This document shows positions 17,241 through 26,800 of a stretch of 64,000 nucleotides of DNA, piece after piece (positions within the stretch are counted from its first letter, which is position 1; each line of letters opens with the position of its first letter). The position numbers and the translations under genes were made by a program. The notes below the pieces were generated by a model, which saw only the letters and a list, made by a program, of their open reading frames with translations, made no database searches and had not been told where the DNA came from. Source of the stretch: Bradyrhizobium viridifuturi (GTDB taxonomy: Bacteria > Pseudomonadota > Alphaproteobacteria > Rhizobiales > Xanthobacteraceae); assembly GCF_001238275.1 (NCBI RefSeq), contig NZ_LGTB01000020.1:80512-144511 (forward strand), written 5' to 3'.

Positions 17241-18166
17241 ATGGCTCATGCCGGTTCGGTGCTTGCGCTGCTCCTGATGCTTTGGGCGCCGACCATAGCG
17301 CGGGCGCAAGAGGCGGAATTGCCTGTGAGCGAAGTCGCCCCCGGAATCTTCGTTCACACCGGCGTCACCGCACTGATGACGCGCGAGAACGAAGGCGCCA
17401 TCGCCAATGTGGGGTTCGTGATCGGCGATAGCGCGGTCGCGTCATCGATACCGGCGGCAGCGTCCGCGAAGGGCGGCAATTGCTCGCCGCGGTGCGCAGC
17501 CATAGCGACAAGCCGATCCGCTACGTGATCAACACCCACGCGCATCCGGACCACAGCTTCGGTAACGCGGCATTCGTAGGCGACGGGACCAGTTTTGTCG
17601 GCCACAAGGCCCTGCCCCGCGCGCTGGCGGTACGAGGACAATTCTATCTCGACGGATTTCGCCGGACCATGGGCGATGCGTTGATCGACGAGGTCCGCAT
17701 CATTCCACCGACCGTGCTGGTCGAGGACACGCTGAAGCTCGACCTCGGCGGACGGTCCCTCACCCTGAAGGCATGGCCCCCTGCCCACAGCGACAACGAC
17801 CTCACCGTCTTCGATGAACGCAGCGGGACCCTGTTCGCCGGCGACATGGTGTTCCTTGAGCATATTCCCGTGGTCGACGGCAGCCTCAAGGGCTGGCTGC
17901 GTGCGCTGGACCAGCTCGCCGCGATTCCCGCCGAGCGCGCGGTTCCCGGTCACGGACCCGTGAGCGCATGGCCTGCGGCGCTCGCCGATGAGCGGCGTTA
18001 TCTCGAGACGCTGGCCGCGGACGTTCGTGCGCTGGTCAAAAGCGGCAAGCCGATCACGGATGCAGCGGAGCAGGCCGCGGCAGCCGAGCGGCCGCGCTGG
18101 CAATTGTTCGACGATTACAATGCCCGCAACGCAACTGCAGCATTCTCGGAAATTGAATGGGAGTAG
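17241..18166 (+). pseudogene. Quinoprotein relay zinc metallohydrolase (metallo-beta-lactamase fold), interrupted by a one-base deletion
   Basis: The first part starts at the ATG at 17241 with GAGGCGGAAAC before it and a signal peptide (LALLLMLWAPTIARA), then runs to GVTALMTRENEGAIANVGFV. The frame then breaks near 17440. The second part contains the metal site NTHAHPDHSFGN (HxHxDH), AHSDNDLTVFDE, GDMVFLEH and VPGHGP, typical of the SoxH-like hydrolases of quinoprotein relay systems. Adding one G at about 17440 (GCG GTC GCG GTC ATC GAT ACC) joins the parts into a 308-residue protein of normal composition, since A-V-A-V-I-D-T-G-G is the expected strand. Everything outside the junction looks functional, so a sequence error is as likely as a real lesion. 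Confidence 0.85.
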
Positions 18167-18209
18167 CTGTTGGTCCTATAATGGGCCAGCAGCATAGGAT
18201 CTTGCGAAC

Positions 18210-19033
18210 ATGACCGGACATCGCGCCCGCCTGCTTTGCATCGCCAGCCTCGTTGCGATCGCGCTGGGCATACCGGCTGCGCCCGCGGCGGAGACCTATG
18301 ATCCCTGGCCGGGCCTGGTCCAGGACATCTTCAGCAACCGTCCGATGAATGACGGCAACGATGTCATCGGCATCGAGATGCCGGTGCGCGCGGAAGACGC
18401 GGCGATCGTGCCGGTGACATTGCGCACCAAGCTGCAGCCCAGCGACAGCCGCCGCGTCGTTGCTATCACCTTGGTGATCGACGAGAACCCGGCGCCGATG
18501 GCCGCGAAATTCACGCTGGGGCCGGACGCCAACGTCACCGAGATATCGACCCGCGTCCGCGTCAACAACTACACCAACGTGCACGCGGTCGCGGAGCTCA
18601 GCGACGGCAAGCTCTATGTCAGCAAGGTTTACGTCAAGGCATCCGGCGGCTGCTCGGCACCGGCCGGCAAGAACGTCGAGGAAGCCAAGAACCGGCTCGG
18701 CCAGATGCGCTACCGGCAATTCACAAAGTCCGAACAGGGGCCGGCGACCAGCACGCGCGAAGCCAGATCATGATCGGGCACCCGAACAATTCAGGCCTGC
18801 AGATGGACCAGGTCACGCAGCTCTATATCCCGGCCTTCTTCGTCAACGAGCTGCACATCTGGCAGGACGACAGTCCGGTGCTGGCGATGGAAGGCGGAAT
18901 CTCGATTTCCGAGGACCCCAATATCCGCTTCACTTACGTCTCGAACGGCGCCAAGCACTTCCGTGCCGAAGCCAAGGACACCGACGGGCACGTCTTCGAG
19001 CACGAATGGAAGGTCGAGAATCCCGGGACCTGA
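18210..19033 (+). pseudogene. SoxYZ-like carrier, quinoprotein-associated, split by a one-base deletion
   Basis: Part one (18210-18773) has a signal peptide and a SoxY-like domain (DPWPGLVQDIF, VIGIEMPVRAEDAAIVPVTL, KVYVKASGGCSAPAG with the carrier-type Cys). Part two (18770-19033) is SoxZ-like (MDQVTQLYIPAFFVNELHIW, SISEDPNIRF). The family linked to quinoprotein dehydrogenases is a single fused protein (TIGR04557-type) of about 270 residues. One base added at ~18763 gives GAA GCx CAG ATC ATG ATC and a continuous 274-residue protein. As read, the two parts overlap by ATGA, so coupled synthesis of two subunits, as in true SoxY and SoxZ, cannot be excluded. The conserved Cys suggests a sulfur carrier function together with the upstream hydrolase and the CxxxCW protein. 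Confidence 0.82.
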
Positions 19034-19058
19034 AGAGTACGCGATCCCGCGATCAACG

Positions 19059-19418
19059 CTAGAAACAGCGGACTTCGGCTTCGGCCTGGGCGCGCCTGAG
19101 GTCGTTGAGTGCGTTCGCGGCCTGCTCGGAAGAGCGGAACTGGCCGCCGAGATTGCCGCGCACCTGCGCCATGCTCAGCACCGTTTCGGCGGTGACGTAG
19201 CGATCATAGGGAATGATCGAGGCGACGATGTCGATCGAGCAGGAACATTGTTCGATCGACTGCCGGGATTCGCCATTGGCCTTCATGCAGCCGAACACAT
19301 ACTCCGCCCGCGCCGAGGTCGGATAGTCGTTGATCTCCTGAGCCCACGCGCCCATGGAAGTCCCGGCGAGCACCGCCAGGACGGCGACAATCGGTCGTAG
19401 CATGCCAGCTCCTGCCAT
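19059..19418 (-). CDS. Small secreted cysteine-containing protein of the quinoprotein region
   Basis: This ~119-residue protein has a signal peptide (PIVAVLAVLAGTSMGAWA) and a mature part with C-M-K, Q-C-S-C-S and a C-terminal C-F, four cysteines in all (FGCMKANGESRQSIEQCSCS; AEVRCF). GAGGAAG lies seven bases before the ATG at 19418; another ATG at 19403 with AGGAG is also possible. The family is a conserved hypothetical. It is convergent with the SoxYZ-like gene and divergent from the ABC importer operon. Position suggests a link to alcohol oxidation, but nothing in the sequence gives a reaction. Confidence 0.75.
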   Translation of the reverse strand: MAGAGMLRPIVAVLAVLAGTSMGAWAQEINDYPTSARAEYVFGCMKANGESRQSIEQCSCSIDIVASIIPYDRYVTAETVLSMAQVRGNLGGQFRSSEQAANALNDLRRAQAEAEVRCF

Positions 19419-19504
19419 GGTCGTGCTTCCTCTTCTCTTCCCGCAAGCTATGCTATGGGTGTTGATCAGAAAAGAAAACATTCGGGGAAGTGGCTCAAGA
19501 AACG

Positions 19505-20485
19505 ATGATCATGTCTGTACGCATGGTGTTGGCTGCGGCAGTTCTGGCGGTCACGCAGCTCGGCACCTCGTGCGCCGCGGAGACCATCCGCGTTGCAGCG
19601 CAGAAGACCGGAACGCTGGCCTGGGAACTGGCTGTCATTCGCTCCCACGGTCTCGACAAGAAGGCCAATCTGTCGATCGATGTCGTCGAGCTCGCCAGCC
19701 CCGAGGCCGGCAAGATCGCGTTGCGCTCCGGCACGGCCGACGTGATGGTATCCGATTGGCCCTGGGTATCGCGCGAGCGCTCGCTCGGCGCCAAGCTGCA
19801 GTTCTATCCGTATTCGAGCGCACTGGGCGCCGTGATGGTCCCGGCTGCCTCGCCGATCAAGACGCTCGCGGACCTCAGGGGACGCAAGCTTGCCGTCGCG
19901 GGCGGCGCGATCGACAAGAACTGGCTGCTGCTGCAAGCCGCCTTGAAGCAGGACGGCGTCGACCTGAAGTCGCAGGCGTCCATCGTCTATGGCGCACCGC
20001 CGCTGCTCGCCGCCAAGACCCTCGGCGGCGAGATGGACGCGACGCTTAACTACTGGAATTTCTGCGCGGCGCTCGAGGCCAAGGGCTTTCGCCGGCTCGC
20101 CGGCATGGAAGAGATCCTGCAGAAGCTCGGCAGCAAGGGCCGCATCGCGATGATCGGCTACGTGTTCGACGAGGCCTGGGCCGGCGCCAACAAGGACCTG
20201 GTGGCCCGCTTCATCGCCGTGACGCGCGCCGCTAAGGACATTCTCGCAACCTCGGATGCCGAATGGGACACGATTGCGCCGCTGACCGGCGCGCAAGACG
20301 CTGCAACCCTGCTTGCCTATCGCGACCGCTACCGCGAAGGCATCCCGCGCCGTCCGATCGCTGACGAAGAGGCGGATGCCCGCGTGCTCTACCGGGTGCT
20401 GGCGCAACTCGGCGGCCGCGATCTGGTCGGCACCGCAACCGAGCTCGATCCCGGCACCTTCTATCAAGCGATCCCAGGAGACTGA
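19505..20485 (+). CDS. ABC transporter substrate-binding protein, NitT/TauT type
   Basis: This ~326-residue periplasmic binding protein has a signal peptide (VLAAAVLAVTQLGTSCA). The mature part reads TIRVAAQKTGTLAWELAVIR, IDVVELASPEAGKIALRSGT and VMVSDWPWVSRERSLGAKL, the pattern of nitrate/sulfonate/taurine-type binding proteins. The start is uncertain between ATGs at 19505 and 19511 and a GTG at 19490. The permease and ATPase follow directly, making a complete importer. Its place between SoxYZ-like and RND genes in a PQQ/lanthanide region, and conservation of such sets near xoxF clusters in relatives, suggest a substrate tied to alcohol oxidation, but the ligand cannot be read from the sequence. 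Confidence 0.85.
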   Translation: MIMSVRMVLAAAVLAVTQLGTSCAAETIRVAAQKTGTLAWELAVIRSHGLDKKANLSIDVVELASPEAGKIALRSGTADVMVSDWPWVSRERSLGAKLQFYPYSSALGAVMVPAASPIKTLADLRGRKLAVAGGAIDKNWLLLQAALKQDGVDLKSQASIVYGAPPLLAAKTLGGEMDATLNYWNFCAALEAKGFRRLAGMEEILQKLGSKGRIAMIGYVFDEAWAGANKDLVARFIAVTRAAKDILATSDAEWDTIAPLTGAQDAATLLAYRDRYREGIPRRPIADEEADARVLYRVLAQLGGRDLVGTATELDPGTFYQAIPGD

Positions 20486-20487
20486 CG

Positions 20488-21225
20488 GTGCTGCGCCTCC
20501 TGTCATTCGCGCTGTTCATCGCAACCTGGTGGATTGCCTCACTCGCGATCGGCGACGCGAAGCTGCCGGCGCCGCCTGCGGTGCTTTCGGTGCTCATCGC
20601 CGAGGCTCGATCGGGGGCGCTGTTCGTCAACCTCGGCGCAACGCTGGCCCGCGTCGCGCTGGCCTTCACGCTCGCAATGGCGCTCGGCTCGGCGATCGGC
20701 TACCTGATGGGCCGCGTCTCGCTCGCCAATCGCCTTGGCGATCCCTGGCTGATCCTGCTGCTCAATTTGCCGGCGCTGGTCGTCATCGTGCTCGCCTATA
20801 TCTGGGCCGGGCTGACCGAGGTCGCGGCGATCGCGGCCATCGCCATCAACAAGCTCCCGACCGCCGTCGTCACCTTGCGCGAGGGCGCTCGTGCGCTCGA
20901 CCCCGCGCTCGACGAGATGGCAACGGCGTTTGCATTGCCGCGCGGCCGGGCGTTCCGGCATGTGATCCTGCCACAGCTTGCGCCCTACATCGCGGCCGCG
21001 GCGCGTTCCGGGCTCTCGCTGGTCTGGAAGATCGTGCTGGTCGCGGAATATCTCGGCCGGCCGAACGGTGTCGGCTTCGAGATCGGTGTCGCCTTCCAGC
21101 TGTTCGACATTCCACTGCTGCTCGCCTACTCGCTGAGCTTTGCCGGCGTCGTGCTGGTCATCGAGACCCTGATGGTGCAGCCGTTCGAAACCAGGCTAAC
21201 GCGGTGGCGGCTCCGTGCAGCTTGA
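20488..21225 (+). CDS. ABC transporter permease, NitT/TauT type
   Basis: This 245-residue permease begins with GTG two bases after the binding-protein stop. It has about six membrane segments and the BPD_transp_1 EAA loop seen as EMATAFALPRGRAFRHVILP. A proline-rich N-terminal stretch (AKLPAPPAVLSVL) is typical of SsuC/TauC relatives. It ends with an 11-base overlap with the ATPase gene, so the three genes form one coupled unit. Substrate unknown. Confidence 0.88.
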   Translation: MLRLLSFALFIATWWIASLAIGDAKLPAPPAVLSVLIAEARSGALFVNLGATLARVALAFTLAMALGSAIGYLMGRVSLANRLGDPWLILLLNLPALVVIVLAYIWAGLTEVAAIAAIAINKLPTAVVTLREGARALDPALDEMATAFALPRGRAFRHVILPQLAPYIAAAARSGLSLVWKIVLVAEYLGRPNGVGFEIGVAFQLFDIPLLLAYSLSFAGVVLVIETLMVQPFETRLTRWRLRAA

Positions 21226-21925
21226 GGTCAATATCACAGGCAAAAGCTTCGAGAGCGCGGCCGGAAAGCGGCACGACGTGCTCGATAACGTCACCTTCAC
21301 GTTGAACGCCGGCGAGGTTGGCGTGCTGTTCGGACCGTCGGGTTGCGGCAAGAGCACCCTGCTGCGGATCCTCGCCGGGCTCGACGGCAATTACCGGGGC
21401 CACGTCAACCGCTCGCCCGGCATGCGCCTTGGCATGGTGTTCCAGGAGCCGCGGCTGCTGCCCTGGCGCACCGTGGAGGAGAATGTGCGGCTCGCCGCGC
21501 CTGACGTCGACGACGGCACGCTGGCGGCGCTGTTCGAGGTGCTTGAACTGAGCGCGCATCGCAACCACTTTCCCGGCGAGTTGTCGCTCGGCCTCGCCCG
21601 CCGCGTCGCCCTCGCCCGCGCCTTCGCCATCGAGCCGGATTTCCTGATCCTCGACGAGCCGCTGGCCTCGCTCGACAATGCCCTCGCGGGCAGGCTGCGC
21701 GACCAGGTCGCGACCCTGGTGGCCAGCCGCAAGATGATGACGCTCCTGGTCACCCACGATCTCGACGACGCGGTCCGCCTCGGTGATCGCCTGTTCTTCC
21801 TGTCGCCGCGGCCGGCCCGAATCCTTCACGTCGAGACCATCACCACACCACGTGCGACGCGCGGCGAGCTGGAGATCGGCGAGATCAAGCGGCAGCTCTC
21901 GCAGTTGGACCTTGCAAATATGTGA
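21215..21925 (+). CDS. ABC transporter ATPase, NitT/TauT type, with altered signature motif
   Basis: This 236-residue ATPase starts with GTG inside the permease gene. It has Walker A GPSGCGKST, Q-loop MVFQEPRLLPWRTV, Walker B FLILDEPLASLD and H-loop LLVTHDLDDA. The signature motif reads L-S-L-G-L-A-R-R where the usual is L-S-G-G-Q-x-Q-R. The Gly and the Gln are replaced while all other motifs are normal. Such changes occur in some NitT/TauT ATPases, so activity is still likely. It completes the importer and is followed after 40 bases by a small secreted protein gene on the same strand. Confidence 0.88.
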   Translation: MQLEVNITGKSFESAAGKRHDVLDNVTFTLNAGEVGVLFGPSGCGKSTLLRILAGLDGNYRGHVNRSPGMRLGMVFQEPRLLPWRTVEENVRLAAPDVDDGTLAALFEVLELSAHRNHFPGELSLGLARRVALARAFAIEPDFLILDEPLASLDNALAGRLRDQVATLVASRKMMTLLVTHDLDDAVRLGDRLFFLSPRPARILHVETITTPRATRGELEIGEIKRQLSQLDLANM

Positions 21926-21965
21926 GACGCCGTCATCCTTGGACGAAGCGTAAGGGAGAAGTCGG

Positions 21966-22319
21966 ATGTCGCGTGCGTTGATTGCCGTTGGAGTTGCCTT
22001 GCTTTTGCTGCCGACCGCAGTGCTCGCCCAAAGCAAGGGCAAGGGCATCCGGTTGTGGAATCTGACCAGCGCCACGATTGCGAGCTTCGAGCTGTCGCCG
22101 GCCGGCAAGAATGAATGGGGTCCCAACCAGACGCTGAACGACAAGGACAAGGAGGTCGACCACGACGAGCGCCTGCGTATCACCGGGGTCGAGCCCGGCC
22201 GCTACGACGCCAAGGTCGGCTATAGCGGAGGCAAACAGTGCTTCGCCCGCGACCTCGAGATCAAGGCCGATGCCGTGTTTTCGGTATCCGACAAGGACCT
22301 GAAGGACTGCAACAAGTAA
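21966..22319 (+). CDS. Small secreted protein of unknown function
   Basis: This 117-residue protein has a clean signal peptide (IAVGVALLLLPTAVLA, then QSKGKG). The mature part starts GIRLWNLTSATIASFELSPA and contains GKNEWGPNQTLND, DHDERLRITGVEPGRYDAKV and a pair of cysteines (GKQCFARDLE, KDCNK). This looks like a small beta-sandwich, and I recognise it only as a conserved hypothetical of related bacteria. An AAGGGAGAAG-like ribosome site precedes the ATG. It directly follows the ABC importer and may belong to the same transcript. Confidence 0.8.
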   Translation: MSRALIAVGVALLLLPTAVLAQSKGKGIRLWNLTSATIASFELSPAGKNEWGPNQTLNDKDKEVDHDERLRITGVEPGRYDAKVGYSGGKQCFARDLEIKADAVFSVSDKDLKDCNK

Positions 22320-22322
22320 CGG

Positions 22323-22556
22323 CTACGCCGGCGGCTTGCCGTCCGCGCTCGCGCGATCATTGGTGTGCGGATATTCGCAACGCCATCGCACCGCGGTCCA
22401 TTTCGGATGTTCGCCGACCCATTGAGCAATGTAAGGCGGCGCGGCCATGGCGCATTGCTGCAGCGAGCCGCTCCAGTTGAACACCAGATGCTGCTCCTCG
22501 CAGGTCGCCGGCGACAGCACGGCACATACGGTGACGATCAGATCAATCGGGTTCAT
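22323..22556 (-). CDS. Small cysteine-rich conserved hypothetical protein
   Basis: This 77-residue protein begins MNPIDLIVTVCAVLSPATCE and contains LVFNWSGSLQQCAMAAPPYIAQW and VRWRCEYP, four cysteines in a short sequence. The N-terminal hydrophobic stretch could be a weak signal or anchor. The composition and the WRCEYP ending resemble small conserved proteins of rhizobial genomes, with no known function. It is convergent with the preceding gene (3-base gap). Confidence 0.65.
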   Translation of the reverse strand: MNPIDLIVTVCAVLSPATCEEQHLVFNWSGSLQQCAMAAPPYIAQWVGEHPKWTAVRWRCEYPHTNDRASADGKPPA

Positions 22557-22766
22557 GCATGAAACCTCGCGAGCGTCGTGAAAAGATAACATAAGCGCTA
22601 CGCCCGCAGCAGCCGGAAGTTTCATTTTCGCGCGAGATCAAGCGGAACCCGACGGTCGCCGCCCCGCCGGCACGTCGGCGTCACCCGAGCCAACAACCGT
22701 GAAACCGACGCCTTGCCGCCGGTTCATTTCGTCAATAAGCTGGTTCCCACAACTGCTAACAGGCTG

Positions 22767-23833
22767 ATGGCTCTTACGGAAACCTCCCGGCGCGGCGTCG
22801 CGGTCGCCATATGCCTGCTGGCGCTCACCGCCGGCGCTTGGGCTGTCACGGGGCTGGTTCGGGGCACAGCGGCGGAGTCGCAGCCGGACAAGCCAGATTC
22901 GGGGCGCACTGAGCCTCCCGCACCGCAAACAGCAATCAGGCACCGGTCAAGCTGACGCCCAGCCAGCAGGGACAGATCGGGCTCGAAACTTCGGTTGTGA
23001 AAGCCGCACCGCATCCTGAGCAGTTCCGAGCATACGGCGCGGTGCTGGACATCTCTCGCATCACGGAGCTTACCAACAGCTACGCCAATGCGCAGGCTCA
23101 ACTCCAGACAGCGCAGGCCAAGCTCGAAGTCGCGAAGAGCGCATTCGACCGGACCAAGAATCTTGTCGACTCCGCCGCGCTCCCGAAAAAGGAAGCCGAA
23201 ACCGCGGAGGGCACGCTGCGAACCGACAGGGCCGCGCTTGCCGCGGCGGAATCGCAACTCAGGACTCTCGCAGCAACAGCACAACAGGAATGGGGACCGG
23301 TGATCGGCCACGGAATCGTCGAGCGTTCGCCCGCGGTCGTGAGGCTGATCGAGCGCGATCAGTTTCTGGTTCAGGTGACGCTCCCGCCCGGCGTGAGTGT
23401 CACCGAGACTCCGGGAACGGCCCTCGCACAGGCGCCGACGCGCAATGCGAATATCGATCTGCAGTACATCTCCCCGGCAACACGCACCGACACCCGTATC
23501 CAGGGATTGAGCTATTTCTTCTCGGCGCCTGGCGACAGTGGTCTGCTGCCCGGCATGAACACCACAGTTTATGTGCCGTCGGGCACCACTTACGAAGGCG
23601 TGTTCATCGAGGATACCGCGATCGTGCGATGGCAGGGCCGATCGTGGGTTTACCTGCGCGTGAGCCCCGACAGCTTCCGACGTCATCCGATCAGCACGGA
23701 TCAGCCGGTCTCGGATGACGACTACGTCGTCCGCGACATCCCGTCGGGATCCGAAATCGTCATCCGGGGTGCACAGGTCTTGCTGTCCGAGGAGGCCAAG
23801 AGCGAGCTTCGGAGCGGCGACGACAATGACTGA
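22767..23833 (+). pseudogene. HlyD-type periplasmic adaptor of an RND efflux system, interrupted by a one-base deletion
   Basis: The first part starts at the ATG at 22767 (MALTETSRRGVAVAICLLAL), an N-terminal membrane anchor followed by a Pro/Ala-rich linker, and stops at 22955. The second frame, open from before 22922, reads N-Q-A-P-V-K-L-T-P-S-Q-Q-G-Q-I-G and continues through a coiled coil (SYANAQAQLQTAQAKLEVAK; DRAALAAAESQLRT) and barrel strands to 23833. The two frames overlap around 22905-22955. One added base in that overlap gives a continuous 355-residue adaptor. The stop overlaps the start of the pump gene by eight bases (ATGACTGA). It would join the inner-membrane pump to an outer-membrane channel, which is not encoded nearby. 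Confidence 0.82.
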
Positions 23834-26800
23834 CGGCACCGGCTCCGACCGTTCAGGACCGCAAGCCGCTCTCGTCGCGTTCGCCATCCGCTTCCGCGGC
23901 ATCGTGCTCGCGCTTTCGTTCGCGCTGCTGGGCTACGGCCTGTTCGCGCTCGGCGAGGCCAAATATGGCGTCTTCCCCGAATTCGCACCGCCACAGGTTA
24001 CTATCCAGACCGAAGCTCCCGGCCTTAGCCCGGAGCATGTCGAGATTCTGGTCACGCAACCGATCGAAACGTCGATCAACGGCCTAGCCGGGGTCGAAAG
24101 CCTGCGCTCGTCGTCGATCCAGGGCCTCTCCGTGGTGACGGTCGTCTTCCAGCCGGGCAGCGATATCTACCGGGCGCGCCAGTTGGTGACTGAGCGTCTC
24201 TCAGCCGTGGCCGCGCGGCTGCCACAAGGCGTGCAGCCGCCCTCGATGACACCGTTGACGCCGCTGGCCGGCACGGTGCTGGTCATTGGCCTGACGTCCG
24301 ACCGGCGCTCGCTGATGGATTTGCGCACCGTTGCGGACTGGACCGTGGCAAGACGGCTTCTGGCTGTCACGGGCGTGGCACAAGTATCCACTTACGGCAA
24401 AGACGTCAGGTCCCTGCAGGTGCAGGTCCGTCCGGACGACCTGATCCGGTTCAGGGTCGGCATGAACGATGTACTCGCCGCCGCGCGCAAGGCGACCGGC
24501 GTACGGGGCGCCGGCTTCATCGATACCGCCAATCAGCGCGTCACGCTGCAAACCCAGGGACAGTCCCTGACGCCCGATCAGCTTGCCCGCACCGTTCTGC
24601 TGCACGAAGGCGGCGCAAGCGTGGTCCTCGGCGACGTCGCCACCGTCGTGACCGCTCCCGAGCCGCCGATCGGGGCCGCCCTCATCGACGGCGTGCCCGG
24701 CATCATGCTCATGGTGAGCCAGCAATACGGCGCGAATACGCGGGAGGTCACCACGCGGGCGGAAGCCGCCCTGCAAGAGCTTCGACCGGGCCTTGAAGCC
24801 GACGGTGTCAAACTCCACGCGGACATTTTCCGGCCTGCCAATTTCATCGACGCGGCGACCGAGAACGTGCTCAACGCCTTGTTGATCGGCGGGGCGCTCG
24901 TGGTCGTCGTCCTGTTCTTGTTTCTGTTCGACTGGCGCACCTCGATCATCAGCTGCACTGCCATTCCGCTCTCGTTGATAGCGGCCGTGCTCGCGCTGCA
25001 ATGGATGGGGGAAACGCTTAACACGATGACGCTGGGCGGCCTCGCAATCGCGATCGGCGAAGTCGTCGATGACGCCGTGATCGGCGTCGAGAATGTGGTG
25101 CGTCGACTGCGCGAAAACCGCCGGGCGACAGCGCCGAGACCCGAGGCTCGCGTCGTGCTCGAGGCCTTCCTCGAAGTGCGTACCGCCGTTGCCTATGCGA
25201 CATTTGCGGTGCTGCTGGTCTTCTTCCCGATCCTGACGCTTTCCGGTATTGCCGGCCGCCTCTTCGGGCCGCTCGGCATCGCCTACATCTTGGCCGTGCT
25301 CGCCTCGCTGGCAGTCGCCCTCACGGTGACGCCGGCGCTTTCCATGCTGCTTCTGGTCGGGAGGACCGGCGGACAGCGCCTGCATGAACCGCCCGCGGTA
25401 CGGTGGTCCCGTCGCTACTACGAGGCCTTGCTGCGTCATATCGGCCGTTACCCGAAGCTGGTAACGGCGGCGGCCGCGGTTTTGACGATCGCAGGCGCTG
25501 CAATGCTGCCTTTCTTCGGCGGGACGTTCCTGCCGGATCTGCGCGAAGGCCATCTGATTCTGCACGTCTCAGCGATCCCCGGCACTTCGCTCGACGAATC
25601 GCTTCGGATCGGCAAGCTGATGACCGATACGCTTCTAAAAATTCCGGGTGTGCGCCGGGTGGCGCAGCATGCAGGCCGCGCCGAGGCCGGCATCGACACG
25701 GTCGGGCCACATTCCAGCGAGTTCGAGGTCGACCTGGAGCCGGGGCTCTCGGGTCGGGCGCAATCCGCCGCCGAGGCGCGCATCAGGGTCGCTCTTGCCG
25801 GCTTCCCCGGGGTCTCCTTCTCGAGCAAGACCTATCTGACGGAACGTGTCGAGGAGACCGTCTCCGGCTTCACCGCGGCGGTAGTCGTCAACATCTACGG
25901 GCCCGATCTCGATTTGCTCGAGCGCGCGGCGCGCGACGTCGCGCGAGAACTGGATGAAGTCGCGGGGGCCGCCGATGTGCAGCAACGATCCCCGCCGGGA
26001 ATGCCGCAAGTGAATGTGACGCTTCGCCCGACGGATCTGCAGCGCTGGGGCCTTGATGCGGTCGAAGTGCTCGAACTCATTCGCACCGCCTATCAGGGCG
26101 ATGTCGTCGGCCAGGGATATGAAGGCAACGCCGTCTTCAATGTCATCGTGATCCTCGACGCGCATGTCCGCGCCCGAGTCACTCAGATCGGTGACTTACC
26201 TGTACGCACGCCGAGCGGCGCTTACATTCTGCTGAAGCAAATCGCCGACGTCTACGAGACCTCGGGCCGTTATCAGATCCAGCACCTGAATGCGCAGCGC
26301 GTTCAGACCGTAACGGCGAACGTCAGCGGACGCGATCTCGAATCCTTTGTGGCCGCCGCCAAACGCAAGCTGGCCCGCGAGGTCACGTTGCCGCCCGGTG
26401 CTCACGTGGAATTTGCCGGTGCAGCCGAGGCGCAGGCGCGATCGCGGCACGATCTCATCATCAACTCCTTGCTAGCCGGGACAGGCATCGTCGTTCTTCT
26501 TGCGATGGTGACCGGCCATTGGCGAAATCTGTTGCTGGTCTTGATCAACTTGCCGTTTGCGTTTGTCGGTGGCGTGTTCGCACTGGCGTTGACCGGTGGC
26601 CTGCTTTCACTCGGATCGATGGTCGGCTTCGTTACGCTGTTCGGAATCACGCTGCGCAACTCGATCCTCATGATCTCGCATTACGAGCACCTCGTCCTGG
26701 TCGACGGTCGCGTGTGGGGGCTGGATACCGTGATCGAGGGCGCGGCCGACCGCCTCGTCCCGATCCTGATGACGTCTCTCGTGACTGGCCTTGGATTGCT

